Below, one piece after another: positions 37,007 through 44,486 of a DNA stretch of 64,000 nt. The DNA is from Streptomyces sp. A3M-1-3 (GTDB lineage Bacteria; Actinomycetota; Actinomycetes; Streptomycetales; Streptomycetaceae): the NCBI RefSeq assembly GCF_024213665.1, contig NZ_JANAVP010000016.1:102438-166437 (forward strand). Direction: 5' to 3'. The position numbers were made by a program, and so were the translations under genes. The notes below the pieces were generated by a model that did no database searches, had not been told where the DNA came from, and worked only from the letters and a program-made list of their open reading frames with translations. Numbering within the stretch: the first letter of the stretch is position 1; the number at the start of each line of letters is the position of its first letter.

Positions 37007-37681
37007 GTGGACGACGTTCTGCGGCGCGCCCCGCTCTTCGCGGCGCTCGATGACGAGCAGGCCGCGGAGCTCCGCGCCTCGATGAGCGAGGTGACCCTCG
37101 CACGCGGCGACGCCCTGTTCCACGAGGGCGACCCCGGAGACCGGCTGTATGTCGTCACCGAGGGCAAGGTGAAGCTGCACCGCACTTCCCCCGACGGCCG
37201 CGAGAACATGCTGGCCGTCCTCGGCCCCGGCGAGCTGATCGGCGAGCTGTCGCTCTTCGACCCGGGCCCCCGTACCGCCACCGCCACCGCGCTGACCGAG
37301 GTCAAGCTGCTCGGCCTCGGCCACGGCGACCTCCAGCCCTGGCTGAACGTTCGCCCCGAAGTGGCCACGGCCCTGCTCCGCGCGGTCGCCCGCCGGCTGC
37401 GCAAGACCAACGACCAGATGTCCGACCTGGTCTTCTCCGATGTGCCCGGCCGCGTGGCCCGCGCGCTCCTCGACCTGTCGCGCCGCTTCGGCGTGCAGTC
37501 GGAGGAGGGCATCCACGTGGTGCACGACCTCACGCAGGAAGAGCTGGCCCAGCTGGTCGGCGCCTCCCGCGAGACAGTCAACAAGGCCCTCGCCGACTTC
37601 GCCGGGCGCGGCTGGCTGCGCCTGGAGGCGCGTGCGGTGATCCTGCTGGACGTGGAGCGCCTCGCGAAGCGTTCACGCTGA
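37007..37681 (+). CDS. crp: Crp/Fnr family transcription regulator
   Basis: The product is 224 aa: an N-terminal cyclic-nucleotide-binding beta-roll (LGPGELIGELSLFDPGPRTA), a dimerisation helix, and a C-terminal winged helix with LAQLVGASRETVNKAL. This is the Streptomyces Crp that affects germination, development and antibiotic production. The GTG start follows AGGAGAG at 7 bases. Divergent from nth. Confidence 0.94.
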   Translation: MDDVLRRAPLFAALDDEQAAELRASMSEVTLARGDALFHEGDPGDRLYVVTEGKVKLHRTSPDGRENMLAVLGPGELIGELSLFDPGPRTATATALTEVKLLGLGHGDLQPWLNVRPEVATALLRAVARRLRKTNDQMSDLVFSDVPGRVARALLDLSRRFGVQSEEGIHVVHDLTQEELAQLVGASRETVNKALADFAGRGWLRLEARAVILLDVERLAKRSR

Positions 37682-37687
37682 CACCGC

Positions 37688-37733
37688 GCAGAGCGGCTCG
37701 TACGTACGAAGCAGAGCGGCTCGTACGTACGAA
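37688..37733. repeat. Tandem 23-bp direct repeat after crp
   Basis: Two exact adjacent copies (37688-37710 and 37711-37733) starting GCAGAGCGGCTCGTACGTAC lead into the palindrome that follows. The second copy shares its TCGTACGTACGAA end with the palindrome's left arm. Confidence 0.9.
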
Positions 37734-37780
37734 GGGGCGCCCCGCCAAGCGTTCGGCGGGGCGCCCCTTCGTACGTACGA
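37721..37780. terminator. Very long perfect palindrome, bidirectional terminator
   Basis: A perfect 26-bp stem (37721-37746 with 37755-37780) surrounds the loop AAGCGTTC. The inner part is GGGGCGCCCCGCC and the outer part TCGTACGTACGAA, itself palindromic. It lies between convergent crp and band-7 genes. Confidence 0.9.
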
Positions 37781-37797
37781 CCGGAGCCCGGGGCGCC

Positions 37798-38682
37798 TCA
37801 GCGCTTGGAGCCGTCCACGATCACCGGCGTGCCGCTGCCCGACCCACAGGGCACCGCGTACACCGGATTCTTCTGCGCGGCTTCCTTGAACGCCTCGATG
37901 CACTGGTTGAACAGCACCTTGTCGCTCAGCGACTCGTTCAGGATCTTGTTGGCCTTCGCGATGCTCTCTGCCTCGATCCGGCGGCGCTCCGCCTCGGCCT
38001 TGGCCGTACGGGAGGCCTCGGTCGCCCGCTCGGTGGACTGCTGTTGCTGGATCTTGCGGTCGATCTGGCTCTGCAGCTGGTCGGAGGGCTTCACATTGCG
38101 CAGGTTCACGGTCGTGACGGCGATCCCACGCGGCGCGAGCCGCTCCTTGATCAGCTCGGCGATCTCGGTGTTGATCTTCTCGCGGGCGGTGGCGTAGCCC
38201 TGCTCGCTGGTGTGCCGGGCGAAGACGTTGCGGACGATCTCCCGGCTGTCGGGGTAGACGAGCCGCTGCTGGATGGCCGACTCACTGCCCGCGAGCCGGT
38301 ACAGCTCCACGGCCTTGGACGGGGTCACCGCCCACTTCACGGTCACCTCCGCGTACATCACGCCGCCCTGCGAGGAGCGCACCTCGATCACGTCCTTGTC
38401 GGAGAGATTGAGATCCACCGGGCGGGTGGAGAAGGACGTGACGTTGGTGAACGGCGACTTGAGGTGCATACCCGACGTCATGGGCGTGCCAACCTTGCCG
38501 AAGGCCACCGGCACGCCGACCTCGTAGGCACTCACCACGTACAGGCAGCTGGCTATGGCGGCGAACACGCCGGCGACGAGAGTCGCCCAGGCGCCGGCCT
38601 TCAGTCCCTTGCCGTCGCGCGCACGGGCGACGAAGTACAGCACCACGGCGGCGATGACGAGCAGGATGGACAGCACGAACAC
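37798..38682 (-). CDS. SPFH/band 7 (prohibitin-like) protein
   Basis: The product is 294 aa: N-terminal hydrophobic segments (about 1-20 and 28-52), then a band-7 domain (VPVAFGKVGTPMTSGMHL...) and a charged coiled-coil (ATEASRTAKAEAERRRIEAE). Expected to form membrane microdomain scaffolds. Convergent with crp. Confidence 0.88.
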   Translation of the reverse strand: MFVLSILLVIAAVVLYFVARARDGKGLKAGAWATLVAGVFAAIASCLYVVSAYEVGVPVAFGKVGTPMTSGMHLKSPFTNVTSFSTRPVDLNLSDKDVIEVRSSQGGVMYAEVTVKWAVTPSKAVELYRLAGSESAIQQRLVYPDSREIVRNVFARHTSEQGYATAREKINTEIAELIKERLAPRGIAVTTVNLRNVKPSDQLQSQIDRKIQQQQSTERATEASRTAKAEAERRRIEAESIAKANKILNESLSDKVLFNQCIEAFKEAAQKNPVYAVPCGSGSGTPVIVDGSKR

Positions 38683-38767
38683 AGCGGTTCCCCCCAGGAA
38701 CGGCGAAAGATTGCGAACGGAGCGTAGGGCACGCGGGAGAACTCCGGGTCAGACACCCCCCTAGATC

Positions 38768-38793
38768 CAATACCGGCGATTTAGCCGGTATTG
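38768..38793. terminator. Hairpin terminator after the metallo-hydrolase gene
   Basis: CAATACCGGC pairs with GCCGGTATTG around GATTTA, immediately past the stop at 38797. A CTAGATC direct repeat flanks it. Confidence 0.65.
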
Positions 38794-38796
38794 CCC

Positions 38797-39627
38797 CTAG
38801 ATCAGTCCGTGCTCCTCCAGATACTCGAGCTGCGCGCGTACGGAGAGCTCGGCCGCCGGCCACAGCGAGCGGTCCACGTCCGCGTACACATGGGCCACCA
38901 CCGCCGCCGGCGCCGAGTGGCCGTTCTCCACCGCCGTCTCGACCTGCGCCAGCCGGTGGGCGCGGTGGGCCAGGTAGAACTCGATCGCCCCCTGCGCGTC
39001 GTCGAGCACCGGCCCGTGGCCCGGCAGGACCGTGTGGACCCCGTCGTCGACGGTCAGCGAGCGCAGCCTGCGCAGCGAGTCGAGGTAGTCCCCGAGGCGG
39101 CCGTCGGGGTGCGCGACCATCGTCGTACCGCGGCCGAGCACCGTATCGCCCGTCAGCACCGCCCGGTCCGCGGGGAGATGAAAGCAGAGCGAATCGGACG
39201 TGTGGCCGGGAGTCGGCACCACCCGGAGCTCCAGGCCGCCGGTGGTGATCACGTTCCCGGCCGCCAGGCCCTCGTCACCGAGGCGCAGGGCGGGGTCGAG
39301 AGCACGTACCGGAGTGCGTGTCAGCTCGGCGAAACGCCCGGCGCCCGCCGCGTGGTCGGAATGGCCGTGGGTGAGGAGGGTGAGCGCGATCCGCTTGCCG
39401 GCCCTCTCGGCGGTGGCGATGACCGCCTGCAGATGTACGTCGTTCAGCGGGCCGGGGTCGATGACGACGGCCAGGTCGGAACCGGGCTCGGAGATGATCC
39501 ACGTATTGGTGCCGTCGAGGGTCATCGCGGAGGCGTTGGGGGCCAGCACATTGACGGCCCGGCGGGTCGCGGGCCCGGAGAGGACACCGCCGCGCGGCTG
39601 TCCGGGGAGGGCTGTGGCGTCGGTCAT
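38797..39627 (-). CDS. Metallo-beta-lactamase-fold hydrolase
   Basis: The product is 276 aa. The metal-binding motif LTHGHSDHAAG, the VPTPGHTSDS segment and the third site LPGHGPVLDD match the MBL superfamily (glyoxalase II/LACTB2-like). The ATG overlaps the Nudix stop by four bases, so the pair is co-translated. Substrate unknown. Confidence 0.88.
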   Translation of the reverse strand: MTDATALPGQPRGGVLSGPATRRAVNVLAPNASAMTLDGTNTWIISEPGSDLAVVIDPGPLNDVHLQAVIATAERAGKRIALTLLTHGHSDHAAGAGRFAELTRTPVRALDPALRLGDEGLAAGNVITTGGLELRVVPTPGHTSDSLCFHLPADRAVLTGDTVLGRGTTMVAHPDGRLGDYLDSLRRLRSLTVDDGVHTVLPGHGPVLDDAQGAIEFYLAHRAHRLAQVETAVENGHSAPAAVVAHVYADVDRSLWPAAELSVRAQLEYLEEHGLI

Positions 39628-40508
39628 GGGGTACCTCCAGCCGGGAGGCGTTTGGTGAATTCCTCGTGGCCCGGCCAGCTGAGCACCAGCTCGCCTTCCT
39701 CCAAGCGTGCCTCAGCCAGTACGGGTGTGAGGTCCTGGCCGGAAGCACCGGCCAGCGCCTCGGCGGCCGTGCCGTACGGCAGAAGCTCGCGCAGCGTCGA
39801 AATCGTCGGCGGCATCATCAGCAGCTCGCCCTTGTCGTACCCCTCGGCCGCCTCGGCAGGGCTGATCCACACCACCCGGTCCGCCTCGGTGGAGGCGTTA
39901 CGGGTGCGCTGTCCCTCGGGCAGCGCGGCCACGAAGAACCAGGTGTCGTACCGGCGCGGCTCGAACTCGGGCGTGATCCAGCGCGCCCAGGCACCGAGCA
40001 GATCGGAGCGCAGCACCAGGTCCCGCCGGTCCAGGAAGTCCGCGAAGGACAGCTCGCGGGCGACGAGAGCGGCCCGGTCCGCCTCCCAGTCGTCGCCGGT
40101 GGTGTCGCTGACCACCGTGTCGGCCGTGTGTCCGGCGAGCAGGACGCCCGCCTCCTCGTACGTCTCGCGGACCGCCGCGCACACGATGGCCTGCGCGGAG
40201 GCGGTGTCCGTGCCCAGCCGCGCGGCCCAGTCGGCGAGTGAGGGCCCGGCCCAGCCGACCAGGTGGTCGTCGTCTCGGGGGTCCACACCGCCGCCGGGAT
40301 ACGCGTACGCGCCTCCGGCGAAGGCCATGGAGGCGCGTCTGCGCAGCATGTACACGGCGGGCCCGGCACTGGCGCCCGCGGGATCCGCGGAGTCGCGCAG
40401 CAGCATGACGGTGGCGGCCCGCCTGGGGGCCACCGGTGTGAGTTCACCGCTCGCGAGGGCGCGGATCCGGTCGGGCCATTCGGGCGGGTACCACTGACCA
40501 TTGGACAT
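39624..40508 (-). CDS. Nudix hydrolase (NUDT19-like)
   Basis: The product is 294 aa. The Nudix signature is interrupted: an N-terminal GGAYAYPGGGVDPRDDD is followed ~50 residues later by RETYEEAGVLL, as in the NUDT19/RP2-like CoA-diphosphatase group with a long insertion between halves of the box. First gene of the pair with the metallo-hydrolase. Confidence 0.85.
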   Translation of the reverse strand: MSNGQWYPPEWPDRIRALASGELTPVAPRRAATVMLLRDSADPAGASAGPAVYMLRRRASMAFAGGAYAYPGGGVDPRDDDHLVGWAGPSLADWAARLGTDTASAQAIVCAAVRETYEEAGVLLAGHTADTVVSDTTGDDWEADRAALVARELSFADFLDRRDLVLRSDLLGAWARWITPEFEPRRYDTWFFVAALPEGQRTRNASTEADRVVWISPAEAAEGYDKGELLMMPPTISTLRELLPYGTAAEALAGASGQDLTPVLAEARLEEGELVLSWPGHEEFTKRLPAGGTP

Positions 40509-40582
40509 GGCCGGATGCTATGCGCTGCCGCTGGGATGTTCGAGAGGCAACCTGCCGGGACGGGACCTTGCCCGCTGAGACG

Positions 40583-40662
40583 GCTGAGCCCGGCGCACGC
40601 TGAGCCCGGCGCACGCTGGGCTCAGCACCCGCTGAGCCCGGCACCCGCCGAGCCCGGTCAGC
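40583..40662. repeat. Five tandem 16-bp repeats
   Basis: Units of the form GCTGAGCCCGGCGCAC lie end to end between the RidA and Nudix genes. The third unit (GCTGGGCTCAGCACCC) is partly its own reverse complement, so the array can fold in several registers. Confidence 0.8.
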
Positions 40663-40680
40663 CCTGCGTCCGCTTCGCGC

Positions 40681-41160
40681 TCAGTCCTGGACGAGCTCGA
40701 CCTGGACCTCGACCTCGACCGGCGCGTCCAGCGGCAGCACCATGACGCCCACCGCGCTCCGCGCGTGCACGCCCTTCTCGCCGAGGACTTCGCCCAGCAG
40801 CTCGCTCGCACCGTTGATCACGGCCGGCTGGCCGGTGAAGTCGTGGGCCGAGGCGACAAACCCGACCACCTTCACCACGCGCGCGATGCGGTCCAGGTCA
40901 CCGGCGACCGACTTGACGGCGGCCAGGGCGTTCAGCGCGCAGATGCGCGCCAGGTCCTTGGCCTCCTCGGGGGTCACCTCGCCGCCGACCTTGCCGGTAA
41001 CCGGAAGCTTGCCCTCCACCATGGGGAGCTGGCCCGACGTGTAGACGTACACGCCCGACCGGACGGCCGACTGGTACGCGGCCAGCGGCGGGACGACCGA
41101 GGGGAGGGTCAGGCCGAGTTCCGCGAGCTTGGCCTCGACGGCACCGGTGCCCGCGCTCAT
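40681..41160 (-). CDS. RidA/YjgF family protein
   Basis: The product is 159 aa with the YjgF/RidA chorismate-mutase-like fold. This family hydrolyses reactive enamine/imine intermediates. The conserved GxxP-like segment is YTSGQLPMVEGKLP. The usual catalytic Arg position corresponds to HARSAVGV. The ATG at 41160 overlaps the upstream DUF4177 gene by four bases. Confidence 0.85.
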   Translation of the reverse strand: MSAGTGAVEAKLAELGLTLPSVVPPLAAYQSAVRSGVYVYTSGQLPMVEGKLPVTGKVGGEVTPEEAKDLARICALNALAAVKSVAGDLDRIARVVKVVGFVASAHDFTGQPAVINGASELLGEVLGEKGVHARSAVGVMVLPLDAPVEVEVQVELVQD

Positions 41161-41315
41161 GCCTTCTCCCGCTTGAGGTAAGCCACCAGCTGCTCGGGGT
41201 TGTTCGGCCCGGGCACGACCTGGACGAGCTCCCAGCCGTCCTCGCCCCAGGTGTCCAGAATCTGCTTGGTCGCGTGCACGAGCAGCGGCACGGTCGAGTA
41301 TTCCCACTTCGTCAT
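41157..41315 (-). CDS. DUF4177-like 52-aa protein
   Basis: MTKWEYSTVPLLVHATKQIL, then WGEDGWELVQVV, the hallmark of DUF4177. It is coupled to RidA by a four-base overlap and divergent from the ArsA-like pair. This pair is conserved in many Streptomyces (from memory). Function unknown. Confidence 0.85.
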   Translation of the reverse strand: MTKWEYSTVPLLVHATKQILDTWGEDGWELVQVVPGPNNPEQLVAYLKREKA

Positions 41316-41387
41316 GGAGCCGAGCGTAATGCCTGGGAAGGGCAGCCTCGTGCGTAGCCCGCGGCCCGACTGGTTAGGCTCGAAGAC

Positions 41388-42383
41388 GTGAGCAGGCTCC
41401 AGGTCGTCAGCGGCAAGGGCGGTACCGGAAAGACCACGGTCGCCGCCGCACTCGCGCTCGCCCTCGCGACCGAGGGCAGACGCACACTTCTGGTGGAGGT
41501 GGAGGGCAGGCAGGGCATCGCGCAGCTCTTCGGGGCGGAGGCGCTCCCGTACGAGGAACGGAAAATCGCGGTCGCACCGGGCGGCGGCGAGGTGTTCGCG
41601 CTGGCCATCGACGCCGAGCGGGCACTTCTCGACTACCTCCAGATGTTCTACAAACTGGGCGGTGCGGGCCGGGCGCTGAAGAAACTCGGCGCGATCGACT
41701 TCGCGACGACCATCGCACCCGGCGTACGGGACGTGCTGCTGACGGGCAAGGCCTGCGAGGCCGTCCGCCGCAGGACACCTCCCGACTCGAAGCACGGTCA
41801 GGGCAAGTACGCGTACGACTACGTGGTGATGGACGCCCCGCCCACGGGCCGCATCACCCGCTTCCTGAACGTGAACGACGAGGTGGCGGGCCTGGCTAAG
41901 TTCGGCCCGATACACAACCAGGCGCAGGCCGTGATGCGGGTCCTCAAGTCGCCCGAGACGGCTGTCCATCTCGTCACCCTGCTCGAGGAGATGCCGGTCC
42001 AGGAGACCGCCGACGGCGTCGCCGAGCTGCGCGCCGCCGAACTGCCCGTCGGCCGGGTCGTGGTGAATATGGTCCGGCCGCATCTGCTCGACGAGGAGGC
42101 CCTGCAGTCCGCGGCCGGCAACCGGCGCGCGGACGTGGCCAAGGCGCTCTCCCAGGCCGGGCTGGGCGGGGCGCGCCGTGGCGGTCTCGCCGAGCGGCTC
42201 GTGGACCCGCTGCTGGAACAGGCCAAGGAGCACGCCGAGCGGGTCGAGCTGGAGCGCGACCAGCGGTCCGCGCTGGACCGGCTGGGCGTACCGGCGTACG
42301 AACTTCCGCTCATCGGCGAGGGCATGGACCTCGCGGGGCTCTACCGACTGGCAACGGAACTGCGGAAGCAAGGGACTTCATGA
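41388..42383 (+). CDS. ArsA/GET3-like ATPase, subunit 1
   Basis: The product is 331 aa. The signature P-loop GKGGTGKTTVAAALA has the leading Lys of the SIMIBI class. The switch region is VVMDAPPTGRI. The GTG start overlaps nothing upstream. Its stop overlaps the second ATPase by four bases. The pair resembles anion-transporting ATPase pairs found next to wblA in actinobacteria, with no ArsB nearby, so arsenite export is unlikely. Confidence 0.88.
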   Translation: MSRLQVVSGKGGTGKTTVAAALALALATEGRRTLLVEVEGRQGIAQLFGAEALPYEERKIAVAPGGGEVFALAIDAERALLDYLQMFYKLGGAGRALKKLGAIDFATTIAPGVRDVLLTGKACEAVRRRTPPDSKHGQGKYAYDYVVMDAPPTGRITRFLNVNDEVAGLAKFGPIHNQAQAVMRVLKSPETAVHLVTLLEEMPVQETADGVAELRAAELPVGRVVVNMVRPHLLDEEALQSAAGNRRADVAKALSQAGLGGARRGGLAERLVDPLLEQAKEHAERVELERDQRSALDRLGVPAYELPLIGEGMDLAGLYRLATELRKQGTS

Positions 42384-43723
42384 CTCTGGACGCTGCGCCC
42401 CTGCTCGAGGTCGACCCACTGCTGGATGATCCTGGTACCCGGATCATCGTGTGCTGCGGGGCCGGCGGAGTCGGCAAGACCACGACCGCGGCGGCCCTGG
42501 GAGTACGGGCGGCCGAGCGCGGGCGCAAGGTCGTGGTCCTCACGATCGACCCGGCCCGCCGGCTCGCCCAGTCCATGGGCATCGACTCGCTCGACAATGT
42601 GCCACGTCGGGTGAAGGGCATCGACGGGGGCGCGGGCGGAAGCGCCGGCGGCGAGGGCCAGGGCGAACTGCACGCCATGATGCTCGACATGAAGCGGACC
42701 TTCGACGAGATCGTCGAGGCGCACGCGGACGGCGAGCGGGCCCGCGCGATCCTGGAGAACCCCTTCTACCAGTCCCTGTCGGCCGGCTTCGCGGGCACGC
42801 AGGAGTACATGGCGATGGAGAAGCTCGGGCAGCTCAGGGCCCGCGACGAGTGGGACCTGATCGTCGTGGACACCCCGCCGAGCCGGTCCGCGCTGGACTT
42901 CCTGGACGCTCCGAAGCGGCTGGGGTCCTTCCTGGACGGCAAGTTCATCAGGGTGCTGATGGCGCCCGCGAAGGTGGGCGGCCGGGCCGGGATGAAGTTC
43001 CTCAATGTCGGCATGTCGATGATGACCGGCACGCTGGGCAAGCTGCTGGGGGGTCAGCTGCTGCGTGACGTACAGACGTTCGTGACCGCCATGGACACCA
43101 TGTTCGGCGGCTTCCGGACCCGCGCCGACGCCACCTACCGGCTGCTCCAGGCGCCCGGCACGGCGTTCCTCGTGGTCGCCGCGCCCGAGCCGGACGCGCT
43201 GCGGGAGGCGGCGTACTTCGTGGAGCGGCTGGCCGCCGAGGACATGCCGCTCGCCGGTCTCGTACTGAACCGGGTGCACGGCAGCGGCGCCGCCCAGCTG
43301 TCGGCCGAGCGGGCGCTTGCCGCCGCAGAAAATCTTGACGAGAGCCGCATGGTGGATCAGGAGGCTGGGAAGGCTGGTGGGGGTGACCCCACCGTCACCG
43401 ACCCTGGCTCGGTCACCGACCCCCACCCGGTCACCGATGCCGACCCCTCACCCGTCACGGACTCCGCCACCGAGACGGACACCATCGGCCGACCCGACGA
43501 GTCTGCCGTCGAGCCTTCCGTCGAGCAGCTGACGGCAGGCCTGCTGCGACTGCACGCCGAGCGCATGCATGTCATCACGCGTGAACAGCGAACGCGTGAC
43601 CGCTTCACCTCGCTCCACCCCGAAGTGGGGGTGGCCGAAGTGGCCGCCCTCGCCGGTGATGTGCACGACCTCACCGGTCTGCGGGCCATCGGTGACCTGC
43701 TCGCGACCGGTCGCCCGGCCTGA
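42380..43723 (+). CDS. ArsA/GET3-like ATPase, subunit 2
   Basis: The product is 447 aa. The P-loop is CCGAGGVGKTTTAAALG and the switch LIVVDTPPSRSALDFLDAP. Near residues 330-375 it has a low-complexity insertion of repeated VTDP/VTDS units not expected in the family core. It likely forms a heterodimer with the upstream ATPase, given coupling and shared ancestry. Followed closely by convergent wblA. Confidence 0.88.
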   Translation: MTLDAAPLLEVDPLLDDPGTRIIVCCGAGGVGKTTTAAALGVRAAERGRKVVVLTIDPARRLAQSMGIDSLDNVPRRVKGIDGGAGGSAGGEGQGELHAMMLDMKRTFDEIVEAHADGERARAILENPFYQSLSAGFAGTQEYMAMEKLGQLRARDEWDLIVVDTPPSRSALDFLDAPKRLGSFLDGKFIRVLMAPAKVGGRAGMKFLNVGMSMMTGTLGKLLGGQLLRDVQTFVTAMDTMFGGFRTRADATYRLLQAPGTAFLVVAAPEPDALREAAYFVERLAAEDMPLAGLVLNRVHGSGAAQLSAERALAAAENLDESRMVDQEAGKAGGGDPTVTDPGSVTDPHPVTDADPSPVTDSATETDTIGRPDESAVEPSVEQLTAGLLRLHAERMHVITREQRTRDRFTSLHPEVGVAEVAALAGDVHDLTGLRAIGDLLATGRPA

Positions 43724-43747
43724 GCTCTCAGCACGCCCCGCTGAGCG

Positions 43748-44092
43748 CTAGCCCACCGCTGCGTACGTCTCGTAAGCCTCGTCGACCTCCACATCGACGG
43801 GCAGGATGCCCGTGCTGCGCTCGTACTCGGTACGAGCGGTCTCGAGCAGCCGGCGCCATGAGGTGACGGTGGGACGCCTGCGCAGCAGTGCGCGGCGCTC
43901 CCGCTCGGTCATACCACCCCACACGCCGAACTCGACGCGGTTGTCGAGCGCGTCGGCCAGGCACTCGGTCCGCACCGGGCAACCGGTGCACACCGCCTTG
44001 GCCCTGTTCTGCGCTGCCCCTTGTACGAACAGTTCATCCGGATCGGTAGTGCGGCAGGCTGCCTGCGCACTCCAGTCGGTTACCCAGCCCAT
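43748..44092 (-). CDS. wblA: WhiB-like [4Fe-4S] regulator WblA
   Basis: The product is 114 aa from MGWVTDWSAQ. The four cluster cysteines are Cys13, Cys35, Cys38 and Cys44, followed by the GVWGG turn and a basic helix (RERRALLRRRP). In Streptomyces this WhiB paralogue represses antibiotic production and is needed for sporulation. I prefer the ATG at 44092 (GGAGAGGAC upstream). An in-frame ATG at 44149 would add 19 residues. The position beside the ArsA pair and the PBP supports wblA over other paralogues. Confidence 0.93.
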   Translation of the reverse strand: MGWVTDWSAQAACRTTDPDELFVQGAAQNRAKAVCTGCPVRTECLADALDNRVEFGVWGGMTERERRALLRRRPTVTSWRRLLETARTEYERSTGILPVDVEVDEAYETYAAVG

Positions 44093-44486
44093 GCCGGCGC
44101 CGTCCTCTCCCGAATCGAGGCTCCCCCACGGCGGCAGCGGCATATTCACCGCTGCCAGTTGAGGACGTTACGGAAGGTGGGCACAGCGCAACACCCCCTT
44201 CGGGCCCAATCTTGAATGGCCCGAACGGACTATGCGTAAGCGGCAGATCACCCGACGGAGTGAGCGGGCGACATGCGTGACATACCCGGCAAAACCGGAA
44301 ATTTCAGTTGGGTCACAACGGGCGCCGAATGACGCATGAGGCGGATTCGGACATGCATCCGCCCTATTCGGAGATAGCGGATTCCACGAGGGGGGTTGAT
44401 ACGAAACCCCACTGCTGTGACAGTTGAGAGCAGCTTAGGCCAAGGCATGTACGCGTGTCCGGCGAATGAGAACGTAGGCTGCCTCC
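44093..44486. promoter_or_regulatory. Long divergent regulatory region of wblA and the PBP gene
   Basis: About 390 bp without a convincing gene between divergently transcribed wblA and the PBP gene. It is less GC-rich than the flanks, especially at 44,200-44,440. A long leader for wblA fits its known multi-input regulation. I see no clear terminator or riboswitch. Confidence 0.5.

Noticed and set aside
41388..43723. Arsenite export operon
   Set aside because: No arsB, arsC or arsR nearby; the two ArsA-like ATPases are better seen as a conserved actinobacterial pair.
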